From: Pyropia yezoensis
Taxonomy: Eukaryota > Rhodophyta > Bangiophyceae > Bangiales > Bangiaceae
Direction: 5' to 3'
NCBI GenBank assembly: GCA_009829735.1
Contig: CM020618.1
Span: 32,402,894-32,466,893, forward strand
DNA length: 64,000 nt
Shown here: positions 22,790-32,260 of the stretch, piece by piece
Layout: each line of letters begins with the position of its first letter
Position numbering within the stretch: the first letter of the stretch is position 1
Notes under the pieces: generated by a model
The model's database searches: none
What the model saw: only the letters and a program-made list of their open reading frames with translations
What the model was told of the DNA's origin: nothing
Made by a program: the position numbers and the translations under genes

Positions 22790-24058
22790 GTACGCCGGTG
22801 TAAGACAGAGCGAAGGTCCCCAAGCACTAACTATTGTCGCAGAAAGCCGACGACAGAGTGGCCCAACAGTTTTTCTTCGTCCTGCACTTCATCTCAGTCG
22901 AAGCGGGGCCGCCCGACTTCAATTCTGCCGAAGGTAAGGCACCTTCGGCATGGTGGTTGAGCGTTCCGGGGAAGCAACGTTGTGGAAAAACGAGCGTATT
23001 TTAATTAGGGAGGCTTGGGAGCGTGGCCAAAATAGAGGGGGTGGACATCGCAGAGGTCTCTATCAACTAGGCAAGAAAGATTGCAAGGAGGACGCAGGGC
23101 ATGGAAGAGGATGGAGCATGGCGAAAGGTACACACGAGGGTAGTCAAAGACCTGAGCGTATGCTAAAAGCAGAAAAAGATATGCAAAGGGGTGCACCAAC
23201 AGGGAGACTGGGAAACAAGAAAGGCAGGCTGTACAAAACGAGTGGAAACAACGACCAATGCAGGGGGGGAGAAAGACGAGGGCGTGAGGCGAGTGAGGTT
23301 GGCGGGGTGGTGACAACGACGGCGGGGACGACGGCGCGGACGACAACGGGGGCGACGACGCCGACGGGGGCGGCGTCGCCGACGGGGGCGGCATCGAATG
23401 CGGGGACGGCGACGCCGAAGAGGGCGGCATTGACGACGGGGGCGGCGACGACGCCGACAGGGGGAGTGGCGGACGCGTGCGGTGATGACCGTGGGCGGGT
23501 GGTCTGGTGTACAGTGAATTACTCGATTGATCGTATTTGTGACATGCCGCGGTCGTGCACGACACATGTTGCATAGCATGTCACGTATGACAACATACAT
23601 GAGCTACTTTTTGACAATACCGACGGTTCGTCAAGGACTTCGCTCGTACAGCCAAACCGTTAACGGTTCTGACGAGTAGCACGGTCGGTAAGAAAAAGCT
23701 GTGAGCCAATGGGATGCGAAGCAGCTGATGGTCGTATTCCGGTGCGGGGTGCTACATCCACGTGGCTCAACACGAATATAGCCCGAAAATGTGCCCAATT
23801 CCGTCCCCTCGTCCCGATCTCGGCGTCTCCACGGCGGCGCTCCAAGTGTGGCGACGACGCCCAAGCCGCCGCCACAGACGCCGCCTCGCCACCTCCCGTC
23901 GCGCACGCGCTGCGTGAGCGCCGCGACGGTCCGCCTCCCCCCCCGTTTCCCCTCGCATCGACTGGCCCTACCCTCTTCCTTCCATCCTCCTCCTTCCATC
24001 CTCTCCCCCCCCCCCTTTGCCTCTTACCACACCGCAGCCGCCCCCTGCCGTCCTTACC
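22790..24058. repeat. intergenic DNA with a GCC/GAC-type triplet repeat at about 23310-23480
   Basis: Between 23310 and 23480 an imperfect array of GGCGACGACG/GGGGCGGC triplets gives an artificial Thr/Ala/Gly-rich frame on the plus strand. The remainder has no recognisable gene. It includes AT-richer sequence around 23500-23700, and 23900-24058 is probably the 5' leader of the next gene. Confidence 0.5.
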
Positions 24059-24770
24059 ATGGCCTTCGTGTCTGCCCCCGCGACGGTGACACGGACCACT
24101 GGGCGCCGGGCGGCAACGACGACAGCGGCGGGCCGCCCTGCCGCTGCGGCGGCCGCCCCCCCCTCCCGCGTCGCCGCTGGTGCGGCGGGCGTGCGCGCCG
24201 CCGCGTCTGGCGGCTTTGGGGCGGCCAAGAAAGGGGGCGCCAGTGCCGCCGGCGGCGCCGGTACCGGCGGCAAAGCGGCTGCCGACGAGGCGGCGCTAGA
24301 CGAGCGGGCGCTGCGGGCGGCCGAGATCCATGAGGTTATCCAGGGGCTGGTGGACTTTCGCGCGCGCATTGTGGACGATGCAACTGTGCTGGCCAAGAAG
24401 GTCAAGGCGCCACGGAAGCAACTGGAGGTACGTCTGTGTGGCGGAGTGGCTGTACAGGGAGGGAGGGTGGAAAGCGGGGAGCGGAGCGAAGGGGAGGGGC
24501 GGGCGAGGCCTGCTGCAGTGGTTCGGGAAGGTGTTGGGGTTGGAAGACGCGCGGGCGCGTCCATGGTAACTGACACGGTTTGGAGTGCCCTCGTGCTGGT
24601 GGCGTGGGCTTCGTGGGTTCCAACGCGCGTGCTGCCCCATTGCCGCCGTGCTGCCTCCCCTCCCCGTCCCTTGGTGACAGGAGGCGCTGGCGTCTCACCC
24701 AGACATCCAAGTCATTGACAAACACATCGTGGAGCTTAACGCGGAACTGAAGGAGCTGGGCGACAGATAG
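24059..24770 (+). CDS. small plastid-type coiled-coil protein, two exons
   Basis: Exon 1 is 24059-24427 and exon 2 is 24681-24770, separated by a 253-bp intron with GTACGT at the donor and GACAG at the acceptor. Both junctions fall between codons. The product is 152 residues. The N-terminus begins MAFVSAPATVTRTTGRRAAT and is Ala/Arg/Thr-rich with almost no acidic residues for about 75 residues. That resembles a plastid transit peptide with the early Phe of red-algal leaders. The mature part is a predicted helix: RALRAAEIHEVIQGLVDF, then KKVKAPRKQLE, then HPDIQVIDKHIVELNAELKE. No family was recognised. Conservation cannot be judged here, but clean splicing and a coherent helix support a real gene. 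It is convergent with the acyl-CoA-dehydrogenase-like gene. Confidence 0.7.
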
Positions 24771-25237
24771 ACACGCGCCCGGGTGGGAGGGGTAGGGGAG
24801 CCGGGGGCGGGGGGGGGGGGTTGGGGGACCTCCTTCCGCACTGACCCCCCCCGTTCCTCTCCCTGCCCTGGTTACACTCCTCCCTGGGCCGTTGTGCCTC
24901 GCTGCGGTGCGTGGCGCGGTATTGTATGTGTCTGCGCCCCATTTTCTTCTCTTTTTTTTTTCCTTCACCCCCGCTGCGCGGTCGCTGCTCCCCGGTACAC
25001 GCCTCGAGTGGGGAGGTAGCACCGCGCGTGCCCGCCTGTGACGCCGTCCCCCCCCCCTGGTTTGGTCTGGGGGTTGCTCCTTTGTCGTTCCTCCCTGCCG
25101 CTGTCTCGGTAAAATACATCCAACCATACGCCTGTTTTTTTTTCTGCGTGTGTGTGTTTGTGTGTGCTTGTGTGTGGTGGCCTTGACGACAGCACCGCCG
25201 CTGCGCCCTTGCCAGCCCGCCTCCACGGCCACCGTCC
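24771..25237. other. convergent intergenic region
   Basis: This stretch lies between two convergent genes. It contains T-rich tracts near 24950 and 25135 and a TG-rich microsatellite at about 25148-25180, with no coding signal. It probably holds both 3' ends. Confidence 0.5.
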
Positions 25238-26899
25238 TCACACCATGGCCCGCACCTCCCGCCGCACAGCGGCCAACTGCGCCATCACCGCGGCGGCGGC
25301 GGCGTCGCCGCTGTCAGCTGCGGCCACATCCGCCGACGCCGCGTCGACAATGGCCAGCGCGGTTGGCACGGCGGCGGCCACCTGGGCGGCCAGGTCCCCC
25401 TCCTCCCCCCCGTTCCTATCCACGCCCACACCCAAACCCACACCCACGCCCACGCCCACGGCATCCCCCCTCCCACCCGCGGTCGCGTCCCTCGCGGCAG
25501 CCACCAGCCGCACTACCGCGGCAGCAACGACATCACGCACCGTGGCGGCCACCGCCGCCCCGCCGCCCGGCCCTACCCACGCTTCCACGACGGGCGCCGC
25601 ACCCGCCGCGACGCCCAGGACGGCGGCCGCCCAGCAGGCAGCGTCCCACACGTCCGCCGCCCACGCGGGGTCTCCGTCGGCGCCGGCCGCGCCGGCGCCC
25701 GCCACGTCGTCGGCGGCAAAACCCAGCCCACCGTCGCCGGCGTCGACAAAGCCCAACGCGGCCGCAGCAGCGGCGGCGGCACCACCACCACCGCCGGCCC
25801 GCGCTGGGGGGGGCTCCACCACCCACCGGTCGGGGGTGCAGGCGTCAAGAAAGAGGACGCCCCCGTCGCCGTCGGCCAGCGTCTTGTCACTCCGCGGAAC
25901 CAGCGCGGTGGCCAACGGCGAGGGAACGGGTGCGCCCGCGACGGCGTCCGCGGTGGCGGCACCACCCCCCGCGGCCGCCACGTCAAGGGCAACGAGAAAG
26001 TAGTCGACCATCCGCGCCGCTTCGGCAACGTCCCGCACGGCGGCAGCCTCGTCCGCTTCCTCCCACCCACCACCGCCGCCGACCGCAGCGGCAGGCGTGG
26101 CCGAGGCAGCTTTCTCCGCGCCCCGGGGCCTACCGAGCGCCCCTCCCCCGCTGACGACCCACACCCCCCCACCGCCGCCAAGCCCGCGGCGGCGTCCGCC
26201 CACGCGCCCCCCACGTACAGCTGCCAGCAGGCAGCCACTCATGACCACCTCCCACCCGACGGTGGCGTCGAGAACGGCGCGCGCTCCCCCCAATGGCGAT
26301 GGCGGCGGCGACGCCGTCGCGGGTGCCGTCACGGCGGCAGCGGCCGCGACGGTGGCCAAGTGGTGCGCCACCGCCGCCGCCGCGGCGGCGGGCAGCCCCA
26401 CCGTCGCCGCCGCGAGCAGCGGCACCACGTCCGTCAGGCTGAGGCCTGTCCCCCCATATGCGGCGGGGACGGTGGCGGCGGCGAGGCCCGCCCGCTGCAG
26501 CCGTTCAATGCCGGCGGTGGGCGACAGGGGCGGCGCCCCGGGGGGCGGGGGCGGCGGGATGGCGCCTAGGGCGGCGGCCAGGGTAGCGTGCTGGGGGAGC
26601 ATACCCGACGGCATGGATCGTTTGGGGGGGGGGGGCAGACGTGCCGCGGATGACGGGGGTGGGCGCATGGGGGAACCCGATTGGGGGGGGGGAAGGGGAG
26701 CAGCACCCATGGTGGGTGGGCGCGGGGGGGGCATCCGCCGGCGCGGTGGCGGCCCTCGCCGCCCCCGGCAGCTGTTCGTAGAGTGGTGGGGTGCAAGGGC
26801 GGGGTTGAAAGGGTCCACTGGGGCCGCAAACGCCGGCGGCGACGCGGACGCGCCAAGGTGGGGCAGGGGGGGCCGCCTGCCACGGACGGGAGCCGCCAT
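25238..26899 (-). CDS. divergent acyl-CoA dehydrogenase-like protein, Ala/Gly/Pro-rich
   Basis: The single-exon minus-strand frame from ATG at 26899 encodes about 553 residues. After a Pro-rich leader, residues around 130-185 read LQRAGLAAATVPAAYGGTGL and then SLTDVVPLLAAATVGLP. This matches the N-terminal helical domain of acyl-CoA dehydrogenases (L...Gl....vPe.yGG.G). A middle segment, MVDYFLVALDVA followed by VLFLDACTPDRW, fits the beta domain, where the substrate-dependent 'aDyflv' strand occurs. The C-terminal third is Ala-rich helix, compatible with the family's four-helix bundle. The usual catalytic Glu region and FAD motifs could not be placed, so activity is uncertain. The leader MAAPVRGRRPPLP has no acidic residues and could target an organelle. 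It is divergent with the RimO gene. Confidence 0.5.
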   Translation of the reverse strand: MAAPVRGRRPPLPHLGASASPPAFAAPVDPFNPALAPHHSTNSCRGRRGPPPRRRMPPPRPPTMGAAPLPPPQSGSPMRPPPSSAARLPPPPKRSMPSGMLPQHATLAAALGAIPPPPPPGAPPLSPTAGIERLQRAGLAAATVPAAYGGTGLSLTDVVPLLAAATVGLPAAAAAAVAHHLATVAAAAAVTAPATASPPPSPLGGARAVLDATVGWEVVMSGCLLAAVRGGRVGGRRRGLGGGGGVWVVSGGGALGRPRGAEKAASATPAAAVGGGGGWEEADEAAAVRDVAEAARMVDYFLVALDVAAAGGGAATADAVAGAPVPSPLATALVPRSDKTLADGDGGVLFLDACTPDRWVVEPPPARAGGGGGAAAAAAAALGFVDAGDGGLGFAADDVAGAGAAGADGDPAWAADVWDAACWAAAVLGVAAGAAPVVEAWVGPGGGAAVAATVRDVVAAAVVRLVAAARDATAGGRGDAVGVGVGVGLGVGVDRNGGEEGDLAAQVAAAVPTALAIVDAASADVAAADSGDAAAAAVMAQLAAVRREVRAMV

Positions 26900-27355
26900 C
26901 CGGTCGACCGACGTGACGGTCAACAGATATCACTGCAGATATTGGAAAGGAGAGGAGAAGGAGAAGGTAGAGCGTGAGGGAGGGCAAAAGGGGGGTGATG
27001 CGTGGGGGGGGAGGAGGGGGGGGAGGAGGGGGGGGCTCAGTAGCCACAAGGTTGAGCTTGGTCGTATGAGGTTCGCAAGAAAAGGGTGCGGCACAAAGGC
27101 CCCGCCGCCACCACGAGCTCCCGCCTGTCCACGTGGCTCCATAGAGTAAGTATAGTTGATTACTTTTCATGAGTAAACGGCGGAAGAGATATTATGTAGC
27201 GCGATGTTTGAGCCGGCGTGTCCGAGCTCTTCGCACACGTTCCCCTCGGCCGATATTTGTGCGTCGTCATCTCTGCCGCGTCCAGCTCGCGCACCATTCG
27301 CCCGCTGGATTCCATCTTCCAGTTGCTGCAGCTTTACTCTACATCCCTGTTCATC
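26900..27355. promoter_or_regulatory. divergent intergenic/promoter region
   Basis: About 455 bp separate the start codons of two divergent genes. The left half has G-rich runs near 27005-27045. The right half, next to the RimO start, is more balanced. No TATA element was identified. Promoter function is inferred from the gene arrangement only. Confidence 0.35.
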
Positions 27356-29165
27356 ATGGCGTTTGTCTCTTCGACTGGCGTGGGCGTCGCCGGTTTGCGG
27401 CGGCCCGCTGGGCGCACCCTGCCTCCCTCGCTCCGGCGCCCTGGCCGGTGTGCCACTGCGACCGGGAGGGTGCGGATGGTTAGCGCCCCGCCTGCCCCCT
27501 TCCCCTCCTCACCTGTGGTGGACCCCCCCGTCCCTGGTACCGTCGCGCTGGTCGCCCTCGGGTGTGCCAAGAACACAGTCGACGCTGAAGTTCTCCTAGC
27601 CGACATTGACGCCACCCCCGGCCTGACTGTCATCGATGACCCGGCGACAGCAGACTGTGTGATTGTCAATACGTGTGCGTTTGTAGAAGACGCCAAGCGC
27701 GCGAGCGTGGAGGCCATCCTCGCAGCCGCGGCGCTGCAAGCCGACTCGCCCCGTCGCTCCGCGCTCGTTGTTACGGGCTGCATGGCGCAGCGGTACGCTG
27801 GCGAGCTAGCCGCGGCTCTCCCAGAGGTGGATGCGGTGGTGGGGTTTGAGAACTATGCGGGTCTTCCCGCCAAGATTGGGGCGCTCCTCACAGTCGCGCG
27901 GTCGGACCGGGAGGACGCCGCCTCCACTGCCGCGGACGTTGCGGTCGGTGCGCCGACGGTACCATTTCGCCCTGAGTGGCGGCGCAAGCGACTGACCCCC
28001 CGCCACTCGGCTTATCTTCGCGTGGCCGAGGGCTGCAACAACAACTGCTCGTTTTGTGTCATCCCATCCTTCCGAGGGGCCTTCCGCTCCAAACCTTTTG
28101 ATGCCCTGATGGAGGAGGTTCGGGTGCTCGTCGAGGCGGGCGTCGTCGAGTTCAATATCATTGGCGAAGGTACGTGGGGCAACCGTCTGGCGGTTGTGCG
28201 ACTGGTCCTTTCTGCTGCAGAACATGGTGCGTGGAGAGAGGAGAGGGAAATGGCGGCGCGAGGATGCTTCACGAACTGACTGTTTATTTTGCCGCGTTCC
28301 TTGTGGATATTACCTGCTTGTGGGGGTTGCACTTGTGTTGCACTGCCTTTCTGCAGACACGAACCAGTACGGTATGGACTTTGGGCTGGCCGACCGACGG
28401 CGGCTCGAGGACGTGATCCGCGCCATAGCCTCCTACCCGCAGGTGGTATTCATTCGCCTCCTGTATACTTACCCAACCGTCTGGGGTTGGTCGGACGCGC
28501 TCGTTGACACCCTGGCGGAAACGTCCAAGGTAGCCTGCTACATCGACATGCCCCTGCAGCACATTTCCCAAGACATTCTCACGGCCATGAACCGGCCCCC
28601 TGCGGCCTACACCCGCAAGCTCCTTGCCAAGCTTCGTGCCCGCCTCCCAGGTGTGACGCTGCGGTCGACGTTCATCAGCGGCTTCCCCGGCGAGACTGAT
28701 GCCCACCACCGGGAGCTCGTACGGTTTGTGAACGAGCAACGCTTTTCTCGCTGTGGTGTTTTTATCTACTCTACCGAGGAGGGCACCGCCGCGGCCGTTC
28801 TGCCAGGCGCCGTGGACCCACAAGTGGCCACCGCGCGGCGGGACGAGCTGGTGGCGCTACAGCAAGACATCCAAGCAGAGGCGGCCGAGGCCGCTGTTGG
28901 CTCCGTGCTGGACGTGCTGGTGGACCGCATCCAAGGGGGGGGCGCGGTCGGCCGCTCGTCCGCGGATGCCCCTGACATTGACGGCGTGGTTCACGTGCTG
29001 CAGCCAGCCGCGCCGGGGACGGTGGTGCGGGTCAAGGTGGTGGGGTGCAACGGCTTTGACCTGATTGGCGACGCCAACCCCGAGGTGGTGGCCGCCGCCG
29101 ACCTTTCAGCGCGACTGGAGCGGGAGGCCGCCGGGGGTGAAGAGGTGACCGCCGGTGGCAAGTAG
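27356..29165 (+). CDS. rimO: RimO-type radical-SAM methylthiotransferase, probably plastid-targeted, two exons
   Basis: Exon 1 is 27356-28169 and exon 2 is 28357-29165, with a 187-bp intron between GTACGTGG and TTTCTGCAG; joined length is 541 codons including the stop. RimO adds a methylthio group to a conserved Asp of ribosomal protein uS12, using two 4Fe-4S clusters and SAM. Visible motifs in order: LGCAKNTVDAE and NTCAFVEDAKRAS (N-terminal cluster Cys), VVTGCMAQRY, then YLRVAEGCNNNCSFCVIP (CxxxCxxC radical-SAM cluster). After the intron come DTNQYGMD, RLLYTYP, YIDMPLQHIS and FISGFPGET, and a C-terminal TRAM-like domain. The split codon GAC at the intron restores the family's typical D-T-x-x-Y-G motif, which confirms the splice. 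The first 50 residues, MAFVSSTGVGVAGLRRP onward, look like a plastid transit peptide. An assignment to the sister enzyme MiaB is less likely because of the LGC.KN..D.E and PLQH context. Confidence 0.88.
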
Positions 29166-30422
29166 GGTAGCTATCGTGGGTGTGGAGCAGGGGTGCGCGT
29201 GGATATTCATCGTGTGAGCGTACTCATGGATAGTACCCGGGTCCACCTCATAGTCTAGCACATGGCATGCACCCTGTCGCGCACTCTGGAGGGTGTGTAC
29301 AGTACCTTTCTCATGCTCTCAACTGTCACTGCGTGTGAGTTTTGACTCTATGCATCTGTGTGACCCGCCCAGGTCAGCAGCGGATGTATGTACATACTGT
29401 ACACTCCCGAATTGGAATCCCCTAACCTAACCCGCCGACCAGCGAAAACGGGGGCAGAAGCCCGCGAAGCAACCAAAAGAGCCGGTGCTTCCCCCCCCCC
29501 CCCCAGCACGATAGAAAAAAGGCGATGTAGGTGTCGGGGGCGATGGGGAGCAAGACAGCGGTCGATTGGTGGGGGTGAGGGGATGGCAAGGAGGGGCAGG
29601 GGAAGAATGCGGCCTGGGGGGGTGGGTGGAGGGGAAGGGCTCGGCGGCTGGCTGGTTGCTGGGATGGGGTGGCGGCTTCGTCCCCACCCACCACTCATTG
29701 TCGCAGAGAAAGAGCAACCCTCGCTCACGCCCCGGTCACCACCCCCTGCCCATGTCAGCCCTACCACGCAATGGTCGTGTGAATTTGGGTGCTGAAGGAA
29801 TCCCTCGTCCCGCCCTGTCCGCGTCCGCGGTCTTCACCCCTCCACTGCTTGCCAGAGAGGGTGCAGGCTGGGCGGCTGCGGACGATGTCAAGAGCCGCAG
29901 CGGTTTTGCTGGTTGAGGAGTGAGCAGCACATTCTCCCCCTCTCCCCCTTGCCGGCCAGTGGAGCCACCGCCGCCGCCGTTATGATGGTGAGGGCCACTA
30001 CCGCCAACGCACGGGGGAGCCGCGGACCGCGGGCAGTCGCAGCTGGCCGTCCAGAGCCACTTGCCGAGGCGGACGGCCAGGACCGGCGTGCCAGGGGCGA
30101 CGGTGGCGGCATCGCTTCCAATTCCTTCCTCCCCCGAGGGCGCTGTGGCTGCCGGTTTTGGGCTGCTGGGGGTGGGCGGACGCGCAGGTAGAGCAGGGCA
30201 TGCGAGGGCGGGCACGAACAGCCCGAACGCGGCGGCACAAGCGCACACGCGGGCTTGCAACTCTTCCCCAGTTCCCCCACATCGGCGCCTGCGCCGAGTC
30301 CCGCAGGGGGCCACACTGGCGGCGCGAGTGGCGAAGTAGCGAATACCAGCCTTTCTTTCACAATAGCCTTCCTCCCATTCACACTTCGCGGCCAGCTCAA
30401 TGCGTCCACACAACATGAATTC
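29166..30422. other. intergenic region, no supported gene
   Basis: 1.26 kb between the RimO stop and the RPSA stop. It has a C run near 29495 and several overlapping open frames on both strands from about 29740 to 30410. None has recognisable motifs. One minus-strand frame has a short hydrophobic stretch (ALAVVALTIITAAAVAPLAG) near 30000, which is too weak for a gene call. Confidence 0.4.
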
Positions 30423-31813
30423 CTACTGCTGCGGCTCCGCGGGCGCCGCCGCAGCCGGCGCCTCCGGCGCTGGCGCAGTCACAGGCACCGGCGCCGCATC
30501 GGCCCCCCAATCGACAGCCACCTCCGGCGCAGCAGTGGTACCATCCCAGGTCTCGTTCGCACCCCAGTCGGCGGGGACGGCCGCCGCCTCGGGCGCCTGG
30601 GCGTATGCTGTCGGGTCAAAGGCGAGGTTGGCGTCATACGCCTCGGGGGCAGCGGTGCCCGCCTTGGCCTGCGCCGCCTCCTCCTCGGCCTTATCCAGCT
30701 CCTCAGGGTCGCGGTAGAAGAAGAGGTCGACCATGACGTCCCACGGCGTCGACCGGCTAATGGCGCCGCGCAGGTAGAGCACCTCGCGGGCCAGCAGAAA
30801 CCAAAGAAGCGCAACCGAGTGCTTGGCCTTGTTGTTGGCGGGGATAGCCACATCGACGTACTGAAGCGGCGAATCCGTGTCGCAGAAAGCAATGGTCGGG
30901 ATGTTGACGTACGACGACTCCATGATCGGCTGCGCGTCCGTGCGCGGGTCGGTCAGGATGAGCAGCCGCGGCTCCGAGAACTTCTCGCAGATCTGGTTGG
31001 TCAACTGGCCGGGCGTCCACCGGCCGGCAATCGCCTGGCAACCGGTGTAGTGTGAAAACTTGAGCACCGCACGCTGGCCATAGGGGCGAGCAGCAATGGC
31101 GACCACGTCCTGAGGGTTCTCGACAGCAGCAATGATACGCGCCGCGAGCTTGATCTTGTTCCACGTCTCCCCGAGGTTGATCAGGTGCACGCCTAAGAAA
31201 GAAAGCCGGGCCGAAAGCGGAAAAGAGGACAGCACAGACATCAAACAAACAAGGTGACACCAGACACGGTTCGCAAGCAAGCGACAGACCATTAGACGGT
31301 GCAATACGACGCGGCAGCTGCCGCAAAACGGCATCCCCGAACAAGATATCGGGGTACCATCACGCAAACCGGGTCGACAGCTGGCCAACGGGCAAGCGGC
31401 ACCGTGCAGCGAGAAGGTAGTCCCACCGATCGCAGATGGACCGCTAAGGGCGTATCACCAACAGAACACCACGCGCGGCAGCAGTCGGTCGCACCCCGAG
31501 TGTGATGTTCAGATGCAGCTGACCGTCTTCAGCCACTTGTGGCGACGGCGGGGCAGCCTAGCGGCAACAGACGCCTCCAACGCGACCGACAACCCGAAAT
31601 GGGCGCGCACCGGCTGCGCGCACGCACTGGTCCCTAGCATCTTCAAACCACGCACCAAGCATCACCAGCTTGACAAAACGTACCGTCCACGCGACGCTTG
31701 AAGACGTAGGGCTCCATCAGCACATCGCAGTTCTTGGTGCCGAGGTGCGTGGCGCACTTCAGCATCTTCTGGATGTCATCCTCCTTGCTGGCGCCCGCCG
31801 CAGCATTCACCAT
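30423..31813 (-). CDS. RPSA: 40S ribosomal protein SA (uS2), two exons
   Basis: Exon 1 is 31684-31813 and exon 2 is 30423-31192; the 491-bp intron starts GTACGT and ends TTTCTTAG. The product is 299 residues. uS2 is an essential small-subunit protein needed for maturation of the 40S subunit. Family landmarks: [24 protein letters not shown] followed across the junction by [100 protein letters not shown], and [11 protein letters not shown]. The C-terminal tail contains the eukaryote-specific acidic/Trp repeats ([18 protein letters not shown]) and ends Ala/Pro-rich. The start at 31813 gives [13 protein letters not shown], the usual length and context. Termination is at TAG. Confidence 0.96.
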
Positions 31814-32260
31814 GGTTGCGACAGGATGGCCCGTGGGCACGTCACGCACGACCACCGCGAAAAGTGTGCGTGCTCGGTACGTACGGGCGTGCAACGGAGG
31901 CAGACGTTGGCGGCAAGATGGGCGTCGGCGTGGGGCATGGATCCCACAGAGGGCTCACGTCGGCGGTCCGGTCGTCGTAACGTTTCAAGCCCGTCGCGTT
32001 CCATGACTTACTATTGGCTGAGATGACCTTCGATTCAGACAACTGTCCTCAAAGAGTAGCACCCAACTACAGTAAGAGACGCGTGCACACAAGATAACTA
32101 AGTGCAAGTCTTCCACACGGTTGGTGTCTATTTAATACACACGTGGCAACGTAAGTTCGTCCCAAAGGCCCACCCCGCTGCTCCCAACCGCCCACACAAC
32201 TGTACTTTTAAACGCGCCCACACATTCACACTCCTTGCCCACACTCCTTGCCCCCAGAGC
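31814..32260. promoter_or_regulatory. RPSA upstream region
   Basis: 450 bp between the RPSA start and the end of the next minus-strand gene. It is less GC-rich (AT-richer stretch 32020-32160) and contains no coding motif. It presumably carries the RPSA promoter and the upstream gene's 3' end. Confidence 0.35.

Noticed and set aside
23005-23574. Ser/Pro-rich minus-strand frame over the triplet repeat
   Set aside because: Derived from an imperfect trinucleotide array; codon content is dictated by the repeat.
29736-30416. Minus-strand frames including a short hydrophobic helix
   Set aside because: Three overlapping frames are equally open; no motif, start context or splice evidence singles one out.
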